The notes under the pieces: generated by a model
Databases searched by the model: none
What the model saw: only the letters and a program-made list of their open reading frames with translations
Told to the model about the DNA's origin: nothing
Shown here: positions 6,818 to 15,933 of the stretch, piece by piece
Layout of the letters: every line of letters begins with the position of its first letter
Position numbering within the stretch: the stretch's first letter is position 1
Translations under genes and position numbers: made by a program
Source of the DNA: Prevotella sp.
GTDB taxonomy: Bacteria > Bacteroidota > Bacteroidia > Bacteroidales > Bacteroidaceae
Length of the DNA: 37,287 nt
Assembly (NCBI GenBank): GCA_017554385.1
Contig: JAFZIL010000086.1
Coordinates: forward strand, 1-37,287
Direction of reading: 5' to 3'

Positions 6818-9800
6818 TCACTTCTTCACCGTGATCTTCACAGCTTTGCCTTCTTGTTTGCGTCCGTTGAGGGGACGAAGGATATAGATGCCGGAGGGCA
6901 AGGTTTCAAGAGCCTTATCATAGGGCAGTTGCTGGCGCAGGAGATGACCGTCGGCGGAATAGACATTGACGAGGGAGCCGTCACTGCGGAGGCTGCCGAT
7001 GCCGTCGGCCACAGCAGCAACACGCACACGGCCATCGGTATTGAGCGTCGAAGCGTCGAACTCGTAGACATTGCCTACGGCCTCGCAACGTACGATGACA
7101 TCGCCTGTTGCCGAGCTGAAGCCCTCGGCAAAGACCTGTATCTCGTCGCCCACGTTGAGCTGACGGCCCTCGGGCACGACGATGACGAGGGTTTCGGCGT
7201 TGTGCGTAATCTTTCCGCTGACCTTTAGCTGGGTGTTGATGGTTCCCGTTCCGAGCATACAGCGCACGGTGGCACCCTGCTGCAGCGTGAGGTTATTGCC
7301 TATGCGAAGCGAACCGGCAGCCGTGCCGAGTCCACCTTGGATGGTGCCACCTTTCTGCACGATGACATTTGAGAGCAGGGCTGTGCCTTGGAGCGTGCCT
7401 CCAGAAGCAACGGTGACAGCAGCCGAGGTAAATGCGTTTTGCGTAGCATTCTGCACCGTGAGCGTACCACCGCTGACGGTGATGGGAGCCGTATGACCAG
7501 GAGTGAAAAGCGTGAGTTTGCCTGCGCCCACCTTAGTGACACTTTTTCCCTTCAGCAAGCCACTGAAGCGCGAGTCCTCACCAAGGAAGCCCACCTGATA
7601 GCTACTCTGCGAACCGCCCAGCACACCGTCTTCGGCAGTGCCCGAGAGCGTACCTACCTTCAGCGTGGCCGAAGCATCGCTGCCGCCTCCACTCTGCATA
7701 TAGGATAAGGTTGTTCCTGCCCCCACGACAAGGCGCGTCTTCTGCATGTCGGTAACGTTCGTCATCAGACGGAAGTTGCCGCCATCGCCTATGGCTGTAA
7801 GCTGTCCCTCGAAGTCCTTGAACGAGGCTCCCACGTCACAGCGCACATACTTGGTACGGATAGTGAGCGAGCCCTTACCCTGGAACGAGCCGTTAATCTT
7901 ACCACGCGAGGAGCCGACGATGGTGTTAGTAGTGCCTTCCTGCACGGTGACCACATGGTTGAAGGTGGGCACTGTCGAGGTATTGTTCACGTCGATCTGA
8001 TCCACCTCACCGCCAGCCAATACCATCGGACTGCCCACCTTACCGAAAGTGGCATTCCAGGCCCCCTGAGCCACCGAGCCTTTTTTCACGATCAGCCCTG
8101 CAAAGCTGTTCGTACCTCCATAAGTAAAGTTGATACGTCCGGGACCGTCCTTCAACAAATAGCCCGAGCCCTTGACCTGACCCTTCAGCGAGAGGGCACT
8201 ATTGCTTTGGGCGATACGGATGGTAGCGGTATCGGTGAGGGTGATGATGTGGTCGGTAGCCATATTGTCCTTCGACAGCACCAGTGTGCCACCGTTGATT
8301 TGCAGGTTGCCTTCGGTCTTCTCCGATGCTCCGATGGCACTCTTCTGCCCTCCGTCGTAGAAGTTGGGCACGGTGAGCGTTCCGCCATTGACGATGGTAC
8401 GTCCCGTAAAGTCGCTGTATTTCATGTTCAGCGTGACGTCTGCAGCGGGATTCACGGTGACGTCACCCTCGCCCGAGATGCCGCCCTCTCCGTTAAGGAT
8501 GTACTTGCCGGCATCGAAGCAGACGCCACGCGTCACCATCATCTCATTGACGGTGATGGTCTTGTTGGCACCAGACTCGTTGAACACCACTTTGTCGCCA
8601 GCCACAAACGAGGTCGGAGAATCTTCAGCTGAGGCTGAGCCTCCGCCTACAGAGAAATTCTTGGCCTTATAATCCCACACGCTGCTCTCGCTGCCCGTCC
8701 ATACGACGTTCTCGGCAGGGGCGCGCATGGCGTTGATGACAAGTATGAGACGCTTGCCGTCCTCTATCTCGAAGTCGTAGTTGATGCCCTCGAGTCCACG
8801 CGTCTGCAACTTGCTGACGTCGCAGGTGAGCGTACCCGTGCACTCGGCAAGGACGTAGCGTGCACCATCCTGCGACAGCAGGTTGACGGTGACGTAGTTG
8901 GTACCGCTGAAGGTCAGGTCGCCCTCGACCATGAGCTTGCCAATCTTGTTATCGCCAGCCTCCACCTCAATATATACGTTGCCGGGCAGAGTAACTGACT
9001 TCTTGAACGTGATGACTCCCTCTTTGCCTGTTGGCATCAGTCGGCAGCCTTCGTAGTTCAGAGCGCCCTCGAAGGTGATGTCGCTTTCAAGCACAGCATT
9101 GCCGCTGAGTGTACCACGGGCCTGGAGCTCAACAGGACCGCTGATGGTACCGTTGACACTAAGCGTGCCCTCGCTGATGATATTCTTTCCGGTGTGGGCG
9201 AGGTGGCAGTTGAAGCTGGCAGTGCCCTGCATCGACTTGATAAGCTGTCCGCTGCCCGTTGTTCCCTGACCGTTGAACTCGTAGTCATGGTTTCTTGGGG
9301 TCATCAGGTAGAGGCAAGAGGGAGCGACAGTATTGCTGAAGGTGATGGCCGTGGTGTTGTCGCCCGCAATGTCGAACATCAGGCTCTTGCCGTCGGCGTA
9401 TGTGGCTGGGGAGGACATATTGAAAGTGGCAAAACCACTTTCCACAGTGCTACCACCTTTCCAGCGGAGGTCGGCCTCGAAGACGGGGGGCAGAGGCGGC
9501 ATGGGCATGTCGCCACCCAGGTAGTAGCCCGTGTTGGGATGTTGGTAGTAGCCGCGAGTAGTACAGTCGAGACGGTAATGCGGGTCTTGCTGCAAGCAGT
9601 AGATGCTGTAGCTGGTAGGCATGTTCGTGGTGTAGCCCACAAGTCCGGTAGAACCGTTGGCATCCTGCTTCGCCAGGATAATCTCCTCGCGCCAGTCACC
9701 AGTGATGTCGCCCATAAAGGCAGGACGGGTGCCGGTTCCGCCGTGGGTCGCCCAGCTGCTCTCCTGCGAGAACTCACAGAGACGGTCGCCCAAGACACGT

Positions 9801-11467
9801 GTAATCATCATGTTGGTGCCCCAGCCGCTACCGCCAGGCGAATTGAGCCATTCGCGCTGCAGGCGTCCGTCCCACCATACGCCCTCGAACATCGAGCCCG
9901 AACGGGTCTGTCCGGTCTTCTCGCCCTTGCAGTCGTAGACGAACTCGTCGGCATAGCTCAATATCTCGTAGCCCTTATGGCTGTTGTCGATGTCGAGACA
10001 GGCACCGCGGCCCACGTCGTAGACGCTGGGCAGATACCATTCCTTGATGTGCTCGCCTGTCATAGGATCAAACAGCAGCTGGCCCAGAAGGGCACTCTGC
10101 TGGATGGCGAACTGCTCCAGACCGGGACGGTCGGGGTCGATATCGCTAAGGATGTAACGGTCGCCGTGACCAATGCCCGGACTTTGGAACCAGCCCTTCA
10201 AGGGGTTCACGGAGTAGCCACCCTGTATCATCTCGTCACAGCCGTCGCCGTTGACGTCGGCTACACGCAGCTGATGGAACTCGGCAGGCCAGGGACGCTT
10301 GTCGTTGCGGCTCCACGTAGCACTGTGGTGCCAGTTGGTGGGTGTGCCGCCACTCCAGTCGAAGTCCCATGTGAACACATAGTTATGGTGGGTCTTGTCA
10401 GCATCCCTGTCCAGACACTCCATCACCAGCGAAGGATGTATGCCGTCAAGATAACAGATACAGAAATGACCATCCATAGCCGAGTAGCCGTCGCTCATGT
10501 AGCGGGGTCGGCTGGTACGGGTATAGCTGTCGCTGCCGTCGGTCACCTCACTGTACTTCAACTCGTTGCAGGCAATCTCAGCACCCGTAGCACCATCGAT
10601 GACCGATATGTAGAACGGGCGGTTGCGTGCTGTCTGCGTACGGTAGTCGACAATGCCATCGCCGTCGACGTCGGGCACTGCACTACCCATAGCATACTTT
10701 CCCCACGTCTCATTCTCCTTGTCCCAGAAACGGGTGCCGTCGCTTGAACGTACCATCACCTCGCAGCGTCCGTCGCAGTTGATATCGTAGGCCACGACCA
10801 TATCGTTCTGGCCACCACAGATGTTCACGTTCGGTCCCATATCCACCGTCCAAAGCAACTCACCCGTGAGCTTGTAGGCCTGTATCTTGTGGGAAGTAGT
10901 GGCGGTGTTTTCCGACTCGTCGCTCTCCTCACCGCTTGCAGAGCCTGCAAAGAGACGGTCGACGACCACAGCATCATACTCGCCGTTGCCGTCGATGTCC
11001 ATAGGCCAGCAGAACTTCGTGCGGTAGTCGTTACGGCTGATAACGGTGTTGTCGAAGTCGAAGTTGAACCACACGTTGGGATAGGCCTGCGTCTTATAGA
11101 GGAACGGACGGCTCATGGGGCCCTCGGTGCCGTCAGGACTGATAGCCGTCACAGCATACTCGGTGTTGTTGGTCAGCGACGAGGGGGCATAGCAGGTAAC
11201 CTTCAGCGGTGCGCTGTTCATCTTCGTAAAGTTGCTGGCTCCCTGTGCACGCCGGTAGACGTTGTAGGTAGTGCCCTCGGGTTCCTGCGCCAGCTTGCGC
11301 CAAGAGATAAGATTACCCTGTCCGGCAGCACTGGTCACGCTACGGATGCTGCTGCCTGAACGGTTTACGGCAACGACGGCACGGTCGAGCTTCTGCTGGT
11401 AACGCTGGGCGCCTGCATGCATGGGAAGCAAAGCCGTCAAGAGGATTAGTTTTAGTAGTTGTTTCAT
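6818..11467 (-). CDS. Rhamnogalacturonan lyase (PL11) with long beta-strand repeat region and T9SS tail
   Basis: A 1549-residue exported enzyme. Signal peptide is residues 1-20. Residues about 22-650 match polysaccharide lyase family 11 (YesW/YesX type), which cut the RG-I backbone of pectin: an N-terminal fibronectin-like part (ISWRKLAQEPEGTTYNVYRR) and a propeller with repeated calcium-binding loops such as DIDGNGEYD, DINCDGRCE, DVDGDGIVDYR and DVNGDGCDE. Known PL11 enzymes are about 600-650 residues. The remaining 900 residues hold Gly/Thr-rich strands with GGTLTV, GTLSVNG and GGTLQGT motifs, like autotransporter-associated beta-strand repeats. The last 60 residues (VNVYSADGHLLRQQLP... LPSGIYILR) are a T9SS type-A sorting domain. 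It is probably attached to or released at the cell surface. A 39-bp gap with a heptamer array separates it from the esterase gene upstream. Confidence 0.9.
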   Translation of the reverse strand: MKQLLKLILLTALLPMHAGAQRYQQKLDRAVVAVNRSGSSIRSVTSAAGQGNLISWRKLAQEPEGTTYNVYRRAQGASNFTKMNSAPLKVTCYAPSSLTNNTEYAVTAISPDGTEGPMSRPFLYKTQAYPNVWFNFDFDNTVISRNDYRTKFCWPMDIDGNGEYDAVVVDRLFAGSASGEESDESENTATTSHKIQAYKLTGELLWTVDMGPNVNICGGQNDMVVAYDINCDGRCEVMVRSSDGTRFWDKENETWGKYAMGSAVPDVDGDGIVDYRTQTARNRPFYISVIDGATGAEIACNELKYSEVTDGSDSYTRTSRPRYMSDGYSAMDGHFCICYLDGIHPSLVMECLDRDADKTHHNYVFTWDFDWSGGTPTNWHHSATWSRNDKRPWPAEFHQLRVADVNGDGCDEMIQGGYSVNPLKGWFQSPGIGHGDRYILSDIDPDRPGLEQFAIQQSALLGQLLFDPMTGEHIKEWYLPSVYDVGRGACLDIDNSHKGYEILSYADEFVYDCKGEKTGQTRSGSMFEGVWWDGRLQREWLNSPGGSGWGTNMMITRVLGDRLCEFSQESSWATHGGTGTRPAFMGDITGDWREEIILAKQDANGSTGLVGYTTNMPTSYSIYCLQQDPHYRLDCTTRGYYQHPNTGYYLGGDMPMPPLPPVFEADLRWKGGSTVESGFATFNMSSPATYADGKSLMFDIAGDNTTAITFSNTVAPSCLYLMTPRNHDYEFNGQGTTGSGQLIKSMQGTASFNCHLAHTGKNIISEGTLSVNGTISGPVELQARGTLSGNAVLESDITFEGALNYEGCRLMPTGKEGVITFKKSVTLPGNVYIEVEAGDNKIGKLMVEGDLTFSGTNYVTVNLLSQDGARYVLAECTGTLTCDVSKLQTRGLEGINYDFEIEDGKRLILVINAMRAPAENVVWTGSESSVWDYKAKNFSVGGGSASAEDSPTSFVAGDKVVFNESGANKTITVNEMMVTRGVCFDAGKYILNGEGGISGEGDVTVNPAADVTLNMKYSDFTGRTIVNGGTLTVPNFYDGGQKSAIGASEKTEGNLQINGGTLVLSKDNMATDHIITLTDTATIRIAQSNSALSLKGQVKGSGYLLKDGPGRINFTYGGTNSFAGLIVKKGSVAQGAWNATFGKVGSPMVLAGGEVDQIDVNNTSTVPTFNHVVTVQEGTTNTIVGSSRGKINGSFQGKGSLTIRTKYVRCDVGASFKDFEGQLTAIGDGGNFRLMTNVTDMQKTRLVVGAGTTLSYMQSGGGSDASATLKVGTLSGTAEDGVLGGSQSSYQVGFLGEDSRFSGLLKGKSVTKVGAGKLTLFTPGHTAPITVSGGTLTVQNATQNAFTSAAVTVASGGTLQGTALLSNVIVQKGGTIQGGLGTAAGSLRIGNNLTLQQGATVRCMLGTGTINTQLKVSGKITHNAETLVIVVPEGRQLNVGDEIQVFAEGFSSATGDVIVRCEAVGNVYEFDASTLNTDGRVRVAAVADGIGSLRSDGSLVNVYSADGHLLRQQLPYDKALETLPSGIYILRPLNGRKQEGKAVKITVKK

Positions 11468-11476
11468 CTGTTTTTT

Positions 11477-11511
11477 GTTTGTAGTTTGTAGTTTGTTGAT
11501 TATCGTTTATT
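11477..11511. repeat. 7-bp tandem array (GTTTGTA)
   Basis: Three near-perfect units, GTTTGTA, GTTTGTA and GTTTGTT (11477-11497), followed by GATTATC and GTTTATT in the same 7-bp register. It fills the gap between the esterase stop (11507-11509) and the PL11 start (11467), overlapping the stop. Confidence 0.75.
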
Positions 11512-12985
11512 GTTTAATCGCCTCGGCTATGATTTCCGCTATGATCTGTGCACCTTTCTCAGTGGGGTGGATGCCATCGCGTTGCATGGTCTCGCCGTCG
11601 GCCTTGAACTCAGCATGAAGATCAACGACCCGCAGCTGGTTTCTCTGTGCTACCTTATTTATAATAGGTATGATGGCGTTGGTGATGACCGAGTCGCTGA
11701 TATTCCACGAGGGCTTTAGGGCAGGGATGGGCGTACAGAGGATGATGCGGGGCTTGCGATTAATATGCGGACGCTTGCTCTTCTGTCCCTTCACCAACAC
11801 GGCCTGCGGACGCAGCTTGTCGATCATCTGTTGGAGATCGGCCTCGAACTCATTGCCATACTGCCAGTTCTCGGGCTTCGAATCGTTGGTACCCAGCTTG
11901 ATGACCACGATGTCGGGCTGGAAAGCCAGGGCATCGCGCCACGCCTGCTCCTGCATGAAAGGATGATCGCCCTTGTTGAGCAAAGTGCGGGCACTGACTC
12001 CACAGTTGTGCACGTCGTAGCCATTGCCGAGAAGCTGTTGCAGGCGAGCAGGATAACCCCGCTGCGGAGCCATGTCGATGCCGTGGCCATCGGTGATGCT
12101 ATTGCCAATGCAAGCCACCTTGACGGAACCAGGAAGCGGTGAACGGTGAGCAGAGAGCCACGTAGAGAGGTCGTTGAGCATCTGCTCGTGATACTTGAAG
12201 TTACTGCGGAAGCCAAAGCCATGGCCACCCGAGGGGTAGACGTGCAGCGCACATTCGTTGCCAGCCGAGCGCATGGCCGTGTAGTAGGCGATGCCGTTCG
12301 TCACGGGTGGAACAGCGCGATCGTCGTTGGCCAGCAGGATAATGGCGGGAGGTGTGAGATGGCGTCGCACGGCATTCTGGTTCGAGTATTCGCGCACCAG
12401 CTTTTTGTCGTTCATCCCCTCCTTGCCGAGAAAGCCCAGACAAGAGCCTTTATGGCTCTCATGCTCGTTCATCGAGATGACGGGATAGAAGAGGATGGAG
12501 AAGTCAGGACGTTCAGACAGTTCACTATGCGTCGACACCGTCGAAGCAAGGTGACCGCCAGCAGAGAAGCCCATGATGCCCACATCGCGGGGATTGACAG
12601 CCCATACCTCTGCCGAGTCACGCACGGTGCGGATGGCCGTGCGGGCATCGCTCATGGGAATCTCGCGGTCGCCGTTGGGCATGCGATAGGTCAGCACAAA
12701 GTAAGCAATGCCCTGACGATTGAACCACTCGGCCCAGTCATGGCCTTCGTTCTGCATGGACAGATGGCTGTAGCCACCGCCAGGACAGTCGACAACAGCT
12801 CGGCCCGTAGGTACTGCCGGCAAATAGGCTACCATGTTGGAACTGCCATCAGGGGTGATGTTCACGGTAAATTTCTTTGCTAACCAGTCAGACTGCTGGG
12901 CAGTCTGTGCACTGACAAACACCACGTGGGAAAACAGAGTAACCACCATGGTGACTGCGGCCATCATCATTAACTTATTTTTCAT
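11507..12985 (-). CDS. Two-domain secreted esterase: alpha/beta hydrolase plus SGNH/GDSL hydrolase
   Basis: A 492-residue protein from the Met at 12985; an upstream Met at 13015 is unlikely because it would place 10 residues before the signal peptide. Residues 1-27 are the signal. Domain 1 (about 35-280) is an alpha/beta hydrolase with oxyanion-type DCPGGGYSHLS, nucleophile GFSAGG (Ser141), Asp222 in LANDDRAVP and His255 in PSGGHGFG. Domain 2 (about 286-492) is SGNH with GNSITDG (Ser296), the Gly in NCGVSA, GTNDS (Asn367) and DGIHPTEKG with the catalytic Asp and His. Both domains appear intact. Such fusions commonly remove acetyl groups from plant polysaccharides, and with PL11 next to it rhamnogalacturonan or pectin deacetylation is the likely job; the substrate is inferred from context. 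It is transcribed toward the PL11 gene. Confidence 0.88.
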   Translation of the reverse strand: MKNKLMMMAAVTMVVTLFSHVVFVSAQTAQQSDWLAKKFTVNITPDGSSNMVAYLPAVPTGRAVVDCPGGGYSHLSMQNEGHDWAEWFNRQGIAYFVLTYRMPNGDREIPMSDARTAIRTVRDSAEVWAVNPRDVGIMGFSAGGHLASTVSTHSELSERPDFSILFYPVISMNEHESHKGSCLGFLGKEGMNDKKLVREYSNQNAVRRHLTPPAIILLANDDRAVPPVTNGIAYYTAMRSAGNECALHVYPSGGHGFGFRSNFKYHEQMLNDLSTWLSAHRSPLPGSVKVACIGNSITDGHGIDMAPQRGYPARLQQLLGNGYDVHNCGVSARTLLNKGDHPFMQEQAWRDALAFQPDIVVIKLGTNDSKPENWQYGNEFEADLQQMIDKLRPQAVLVKGQKSKRPHINRKPRIILCTPIPALKPSWNISDSVITNAIIPIINKVAQRNQLRVVDLHAEFKADGETMQRDGIHPTEKGAQIIAEIIAEAIKQ

Positions 12986-13004
12986 TGTTTTGTAGATTTT
13001 GCCG

Positions 13005-13012
13005 CAAAAGTA
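13005..13012 (-). promoter_or_regulatory. -7 box for the esterase-PL11 pair
   Basis: The minus strand reads TACTTTTG, matching TAnnTTTG, 20 bp before the esterase start at 12985. No clear TTTG -33 box at 19-21 bp is seen, so this may need an activator. The call is tentative. Confidence 0.45.
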
Positions 13013-13071
13013 CAAAAAAAGGCTGAATATTCATCTATTTCGCTACAATTTGTCATTATTTTACGAAAAAA

Positions 13072-13103
13072 TTTGTCTCTCTCACATATTTTAATTAATT
13101 TTG
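13072..13103 (+). promoter_or_regulatory. Promoter of the signalling-TonB-NRPS operon
   Basis: TTTG at 13072-13075 and TAATTTTG at 13096-13103 are separated by exactly 20 bp, a full match to the Bacteroidetes vegetative promoter. The first gene starts at 13137, so the leader would be about 25-30 nt. No comparable promoter is seen before any of the next five genes. Confidence 0.8.
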
Positions 13104-13136
13104 CAAACAATTAAAAACCAACAATCACACTACAAA

Positions 13137-14300
13137 ATGGCAGTAAAAATACTTAGCGTCGACGACGAGAACGACCTCGAGTTGCTGTTGACGCAATACT
13201 TCAGAAGGAAGATACGCAAAGGTGAATACGAATTTGTCTTTGCCCACAACGGACTGGAAGCCTTGACCATGATGCTGAAGCATCCCGACATCGAGATCAT
13301 CCTCTCGGACATCAACATGCCAGAGATGGATGGTCTGACACTGTTGGCAAAAATCAACGAGATGCGCAACCCCGCCCTGAAGGTAATCATGGTGAGTGCC
13401 TATGGTGACATGGGCAACATACGCCAGGCCATGAACAACGGAGCCTTCGACTTCGCCACAAAGCCTATCGACCTTGACGACCTGAGCGTGACCATCGAAA
13501 AGGCCATCGAGCAAATCAACTACGTGCATGCCTCCCAGCGCGAGCACTCTCAGTTGGAATCGCTGAAGGGCGACCTGGCGGTGGCACGTGACATACAGCA
13601 GGCCATTCTCCCGCTGACGTCGCAACTCAAGCCCTTCATTCAGGACAAATTGGACATCGCTGCGTCGATGACACCAGCAAAGGACGTGGGCGGCGATTTC
13701 TACGACTTCTTCCGCATTGACGACACTCATATCGGACTGATTATTGCCGACGTGAGCGGCAAGGGCATTCCCGCTGCCATCTTCATGGCCGTCAGCCGTA
13801 CGCTGATCAGAGCCACAGGCATTCGCGGCGTGAGTCCGTCGGAGTGCATCTCCTACTCAAACAAACTATTGGCGCAGGAATCTGTAAATAGTATGTTCGT
13901 CACCGTATTCTACGCCATCTTCGACTTGACCACAGGCACAATGACCTATTGCAACGCCGGCCACAACCCGCCCTACCTGCTGAAAGCCAGCGGCGAGGTG
14001 ACGGCACTGCCTATGACGGGCGATGCAATGGTAGGTGCCATCGACGATCTGGACTTCCATGAGGCAACCACCAAACTGGAGAAAGGCGATGCACTGGTCA
14101 TGTTTACCGACGGTGTCACCGAGGCCGTGAACACCTCCTTTGAGGAGTTTGGCGAGAAGCGGCTGACGGCTACGCTGGAACAGTTGTCCAAGGCAAACTG
14201 CCAACAGATTATTGACAGCGTGAAAACCGATGTGGCTGCCTTCGTAGGCGAAGCAGAACAGAGTGACGACATCACGCTACTGACGGTGAAAAGGATTTGA
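13137..14300 (+). CDS. Response regulator with PP2C-type (SpoIIE/RsbU) phosphatase output
   Basis: A 387-residue protein. Residues 1-125 are a CheY-like receiver: acidic pocket Asp9-Asp10, phospho-acceptor Asp58 in LSDINMPEMDG, switch residue in MVSAYGD and the conserved Lys in ATKPID. A helical linker (about 126-165; SQLESLKGDLAVARDIQQAILP) leads to a PPM/SpoIIE Ser/Thr phosphatase with metal-binding residues in DVGGDFYDFF, IIADVSGKG and MFTDGVTE, and SDDITLL at the end. By analogy with RsbU-type regulators, phosphorylation of the receiver would control dephosphorylation of a target, classically an anti-sigma antagonist, but no such partner gene lies here. The ATG at 13137 is chosen over the upstream in-frame codon at 13101 because that lies in the promoter box. 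Its TGA stop is the first TGA of a heptamer array. Confidence 0.93.
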   Translation: MAVKILSVDDENDLELLLTQYFRRKIRKGEYEFVFAHNGLEALTMMLKHPDIEIILSDINMPEMDGLTLLAKINEMRNPALKVIMVSAYGDMGNIRQAMNNGAFDFATKPIDLDDLSVTIEKAIEQINYVHASQREHSQLESLKGDLAVARDIQQAILPLTSQLKPFIQDKLDIAASMTPAKDVGGDFYDFFRIDDTHIGLIIADVSGKGIPAAIFMAVSRTLIRATGIRGVSPSECISYSNKLLAQESVNSMFVTVFYAIFDLTTGTMTYCNAGHNPPYLLKASGEVTALPMTGDAMVGAIDDLDFHEATTKLEKGDALVMFTDGVTEAVNTSFEEFGEKRLTATLEQLSKANCQQIIDSVKTDVAAFVGEAEQSDDITLLTVKRI

Positions 14301-14329
14301 GGTTTGAGATTTGAGGTTTGAGGTTTGAA
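14295..14329 (+). repeat. 7-bp tandem array (RTTTGAG), five units, forming a stop-start junction
   Basis: Five units (14295-14301, 14302-14308, 14309-14315, 14316-14322 and 14323-14329) alternate ATTTGAG and GTTTGAG. The stop TGA of the phosphatase gene (14298-14300) is in unit 1 and the TTG start proposed for the next gene (14325-14327) is in unit 5, with 24 nt between them. Confidence 0.9.
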
Positions 14330-15911
14330 TAAGCGTAACATCATAACAGGCGTAGCCGGACTGTTGCTGGCAGGAGCGGCAGTAGCAGGACTGGCAGGAT
14401 GGCAGGCCGAGAAGAGGCGTGCCGAGGGACTGGAGTCGCAGCTGGCCGACCTGCAACAGCAGGAGAAACGGTCGGCAGTAGTGCGCAGCGTGAGCAAGCA
14501 GATGGAAGAGATTGCCTATCAGCAGAAGGAAATCTCGGACGAGCAGCGCGTGGAAGCACAGCAACAGACGATCGTAGCCAACGAGGAGCGACAGAAAGCA
14601 CAGGCTTCTGAACAACAGGCCAGAGCGTCTGAGCAAAGGGCACTCGAATCGGAACGCCAAGCCCAAGACGCACGTCTGTTGGCAGAGAACGAACGACAGG
14701 TAGCCGACCACCAGCGCTCGCAGGCAGAACTGTCGAGAAGCATCGCTGACACCTTGCGCTACAGGGCCTTGGGCCGTTCGCTCGGATCGCTGTCGATGAC
14801 ACAGGCACAGTCGGGCAACAAGGACATTGCCGACCTGCTGGCCTACGCTGCCTACGTCTATACCAACCGTTACAAGGGCGACCTGTACAACTCAGCCGTG
14901 CTGCAGCCGCTCATGACGGCAGGCCAGAGCAAACAGTCGTGGGCTGTACACAACGGGGCAGTGACCTGTATAGACTTCGTACCGGGCAGCGACGACGAAC
15001 TGGTGAGCGTGAGCAACTACGGTGAGATTATCCATCATAAGAAGACGGGCAACCAGCTGAAGTCGACCGTGCTGCTGAAAGACAACCAATACGATTTCCG
15101 ATATGCCTCCATGAACGACAAAGGTACCATCAGTGCCATCAGCCGTTCAGGCCATCTTATCCTGCTGGAGAATGGGCATGCAAAGAAAGTCTACCAAATC
15201 GCAGGAGTGGAACACCCCAACTGGATGTCGCAGGTAAACAACGACCAGATCATTGTCAGCGGTGACAGGAGCATCGCTTTCTTGAACCAGAACAACTATC
15301 AGCAGACAGGTACCCACACCTTCAACGCCAACATCACAGCCTACGGCAGAAAGAACAACCATCCTGTGCTGTTCGACAACAAAGGACAGATGCACGAGGT
15401 GGTGAGTGCCAGTAACATACAGACCAAGAGCGTGCCCGTCAAGGGAACGGTGACTGCCTATGCCGAATCAAAGAATGCTGGCATCGAGGCCTACGGCATG
15501 AGCGACGGCAGCATCTACGTGATTGACCGGCAAGGCAACGTGAGGACGCTCGTGGGTCACCGCTCACGCATCTCCCGACTGAAGCTCAACGGGAAACGAC
15601 TCTTCTCCTCAAGCTACGACGGTACGCTGAACCTCTGGATGATCACCAACGACAAGAACGAGAAAATCGATCCCATGCCACTGTTTACTGCTGGCACATG
15701 GATCATATATTTCACCAACGACGAGGCGAAGAAATACCTGTGGACAGGCGACCAGAAAGGAACCCTGACCGAGGCACTCATCGACATCCCGACGATTGTG
15801 GCGAAAGTGAAAGGACAGCTCAAGCGCGATCTGACAACCGAGGAATGGAACTACTACATCGGACAGACCGTGCCAAGGGAGTCGTTCCTATCGGAAAAGA
15901 GTAAGAAGTAA
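14325..15911 (+). CDS. Membrane-anchored coiled-coil/WD40-like protein
   Basis: A 528-residue protein from a TTG codon. The TTG is chosen because the next Met is after the membrane segment and coiled-coil start (residue 61). Residues 6-24 (IITGVAGLLLAGAAVAGLAG) are a membrane anchor or uncleaved signal. Residues about 28-145 are a long coiled coil rich in Glu, Gln, Ala and Arg with repeated QQAR/EQRA/ESER units. A segment ALGRSLGSLSMTQAQSGNKDIADLLAYAAYV follows, resembling the helical part before WD40 repeats in STAND-type ATPases. The rest (about 200-510) is propeller-like; the best WD40 repeat is VGHRSRISRLKLNGKRLFSSSYDGTLNLW. No enzymatic motif is seen. It sits between the phosphatase and the propeller kinase, suggesting a scaffold or sensor in the same pathway. 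The function is unproven. Confidence 0.82.
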   Translation: MNKRNIITGVAGLLLAGAAVAGLAGWQAEKRRAEGLESQLADLQQQEKRSAVVRSVSKQMEEIAYQQKEISDEQRVEAQQQTIVANEERQKAQASEQQARASEQRALESERQAQDARLLAENERQVADHQRSQAELSRSIADTLRYRALGRSLGSLSMTQAQSGNKDIADLLAYAAYVYTNRYKGDLYNSAVLQPLMTAGQSKQSWAVHNGAVTCIDFVPGSDDELVSVSNYGEIIHHKKTGNQLKSTVLLKDNQYDFRYASMNDKGTISAISRSGHLILLENGHAKKVYQIAGVEHPNWMSQVNNDQIIVSGDRSIAFLNQNNYQQTGTHTFNANITAYGRKNNHPVLFDNKGQMHEVVSASNIQTKSVPVKGTVTAYAESKNAGIEAYGMSDGSIYVIDRQGNVRTLVGHRSRISRLKLNGKRLFSSSYDGTLNLWMITNDKNEKIDPMPLFTAGTWIIYFTNDEAKKYLWTGDQKGTLTEALIDIPTIVAKVKGQLKRDLTTEEWNYYIGQTVPRESFLSEKSKK

Positions 15912-15933
15912 AGGATATAGGAGAAATGAGATC

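Noticed and set aside
9194-10747. 517-codon plus-strand open frame
   Set aside because: It is antisense to the PL11 catalytic domain and shows no signal, domain or promoter; the high GC third positions of the real gene explain it.
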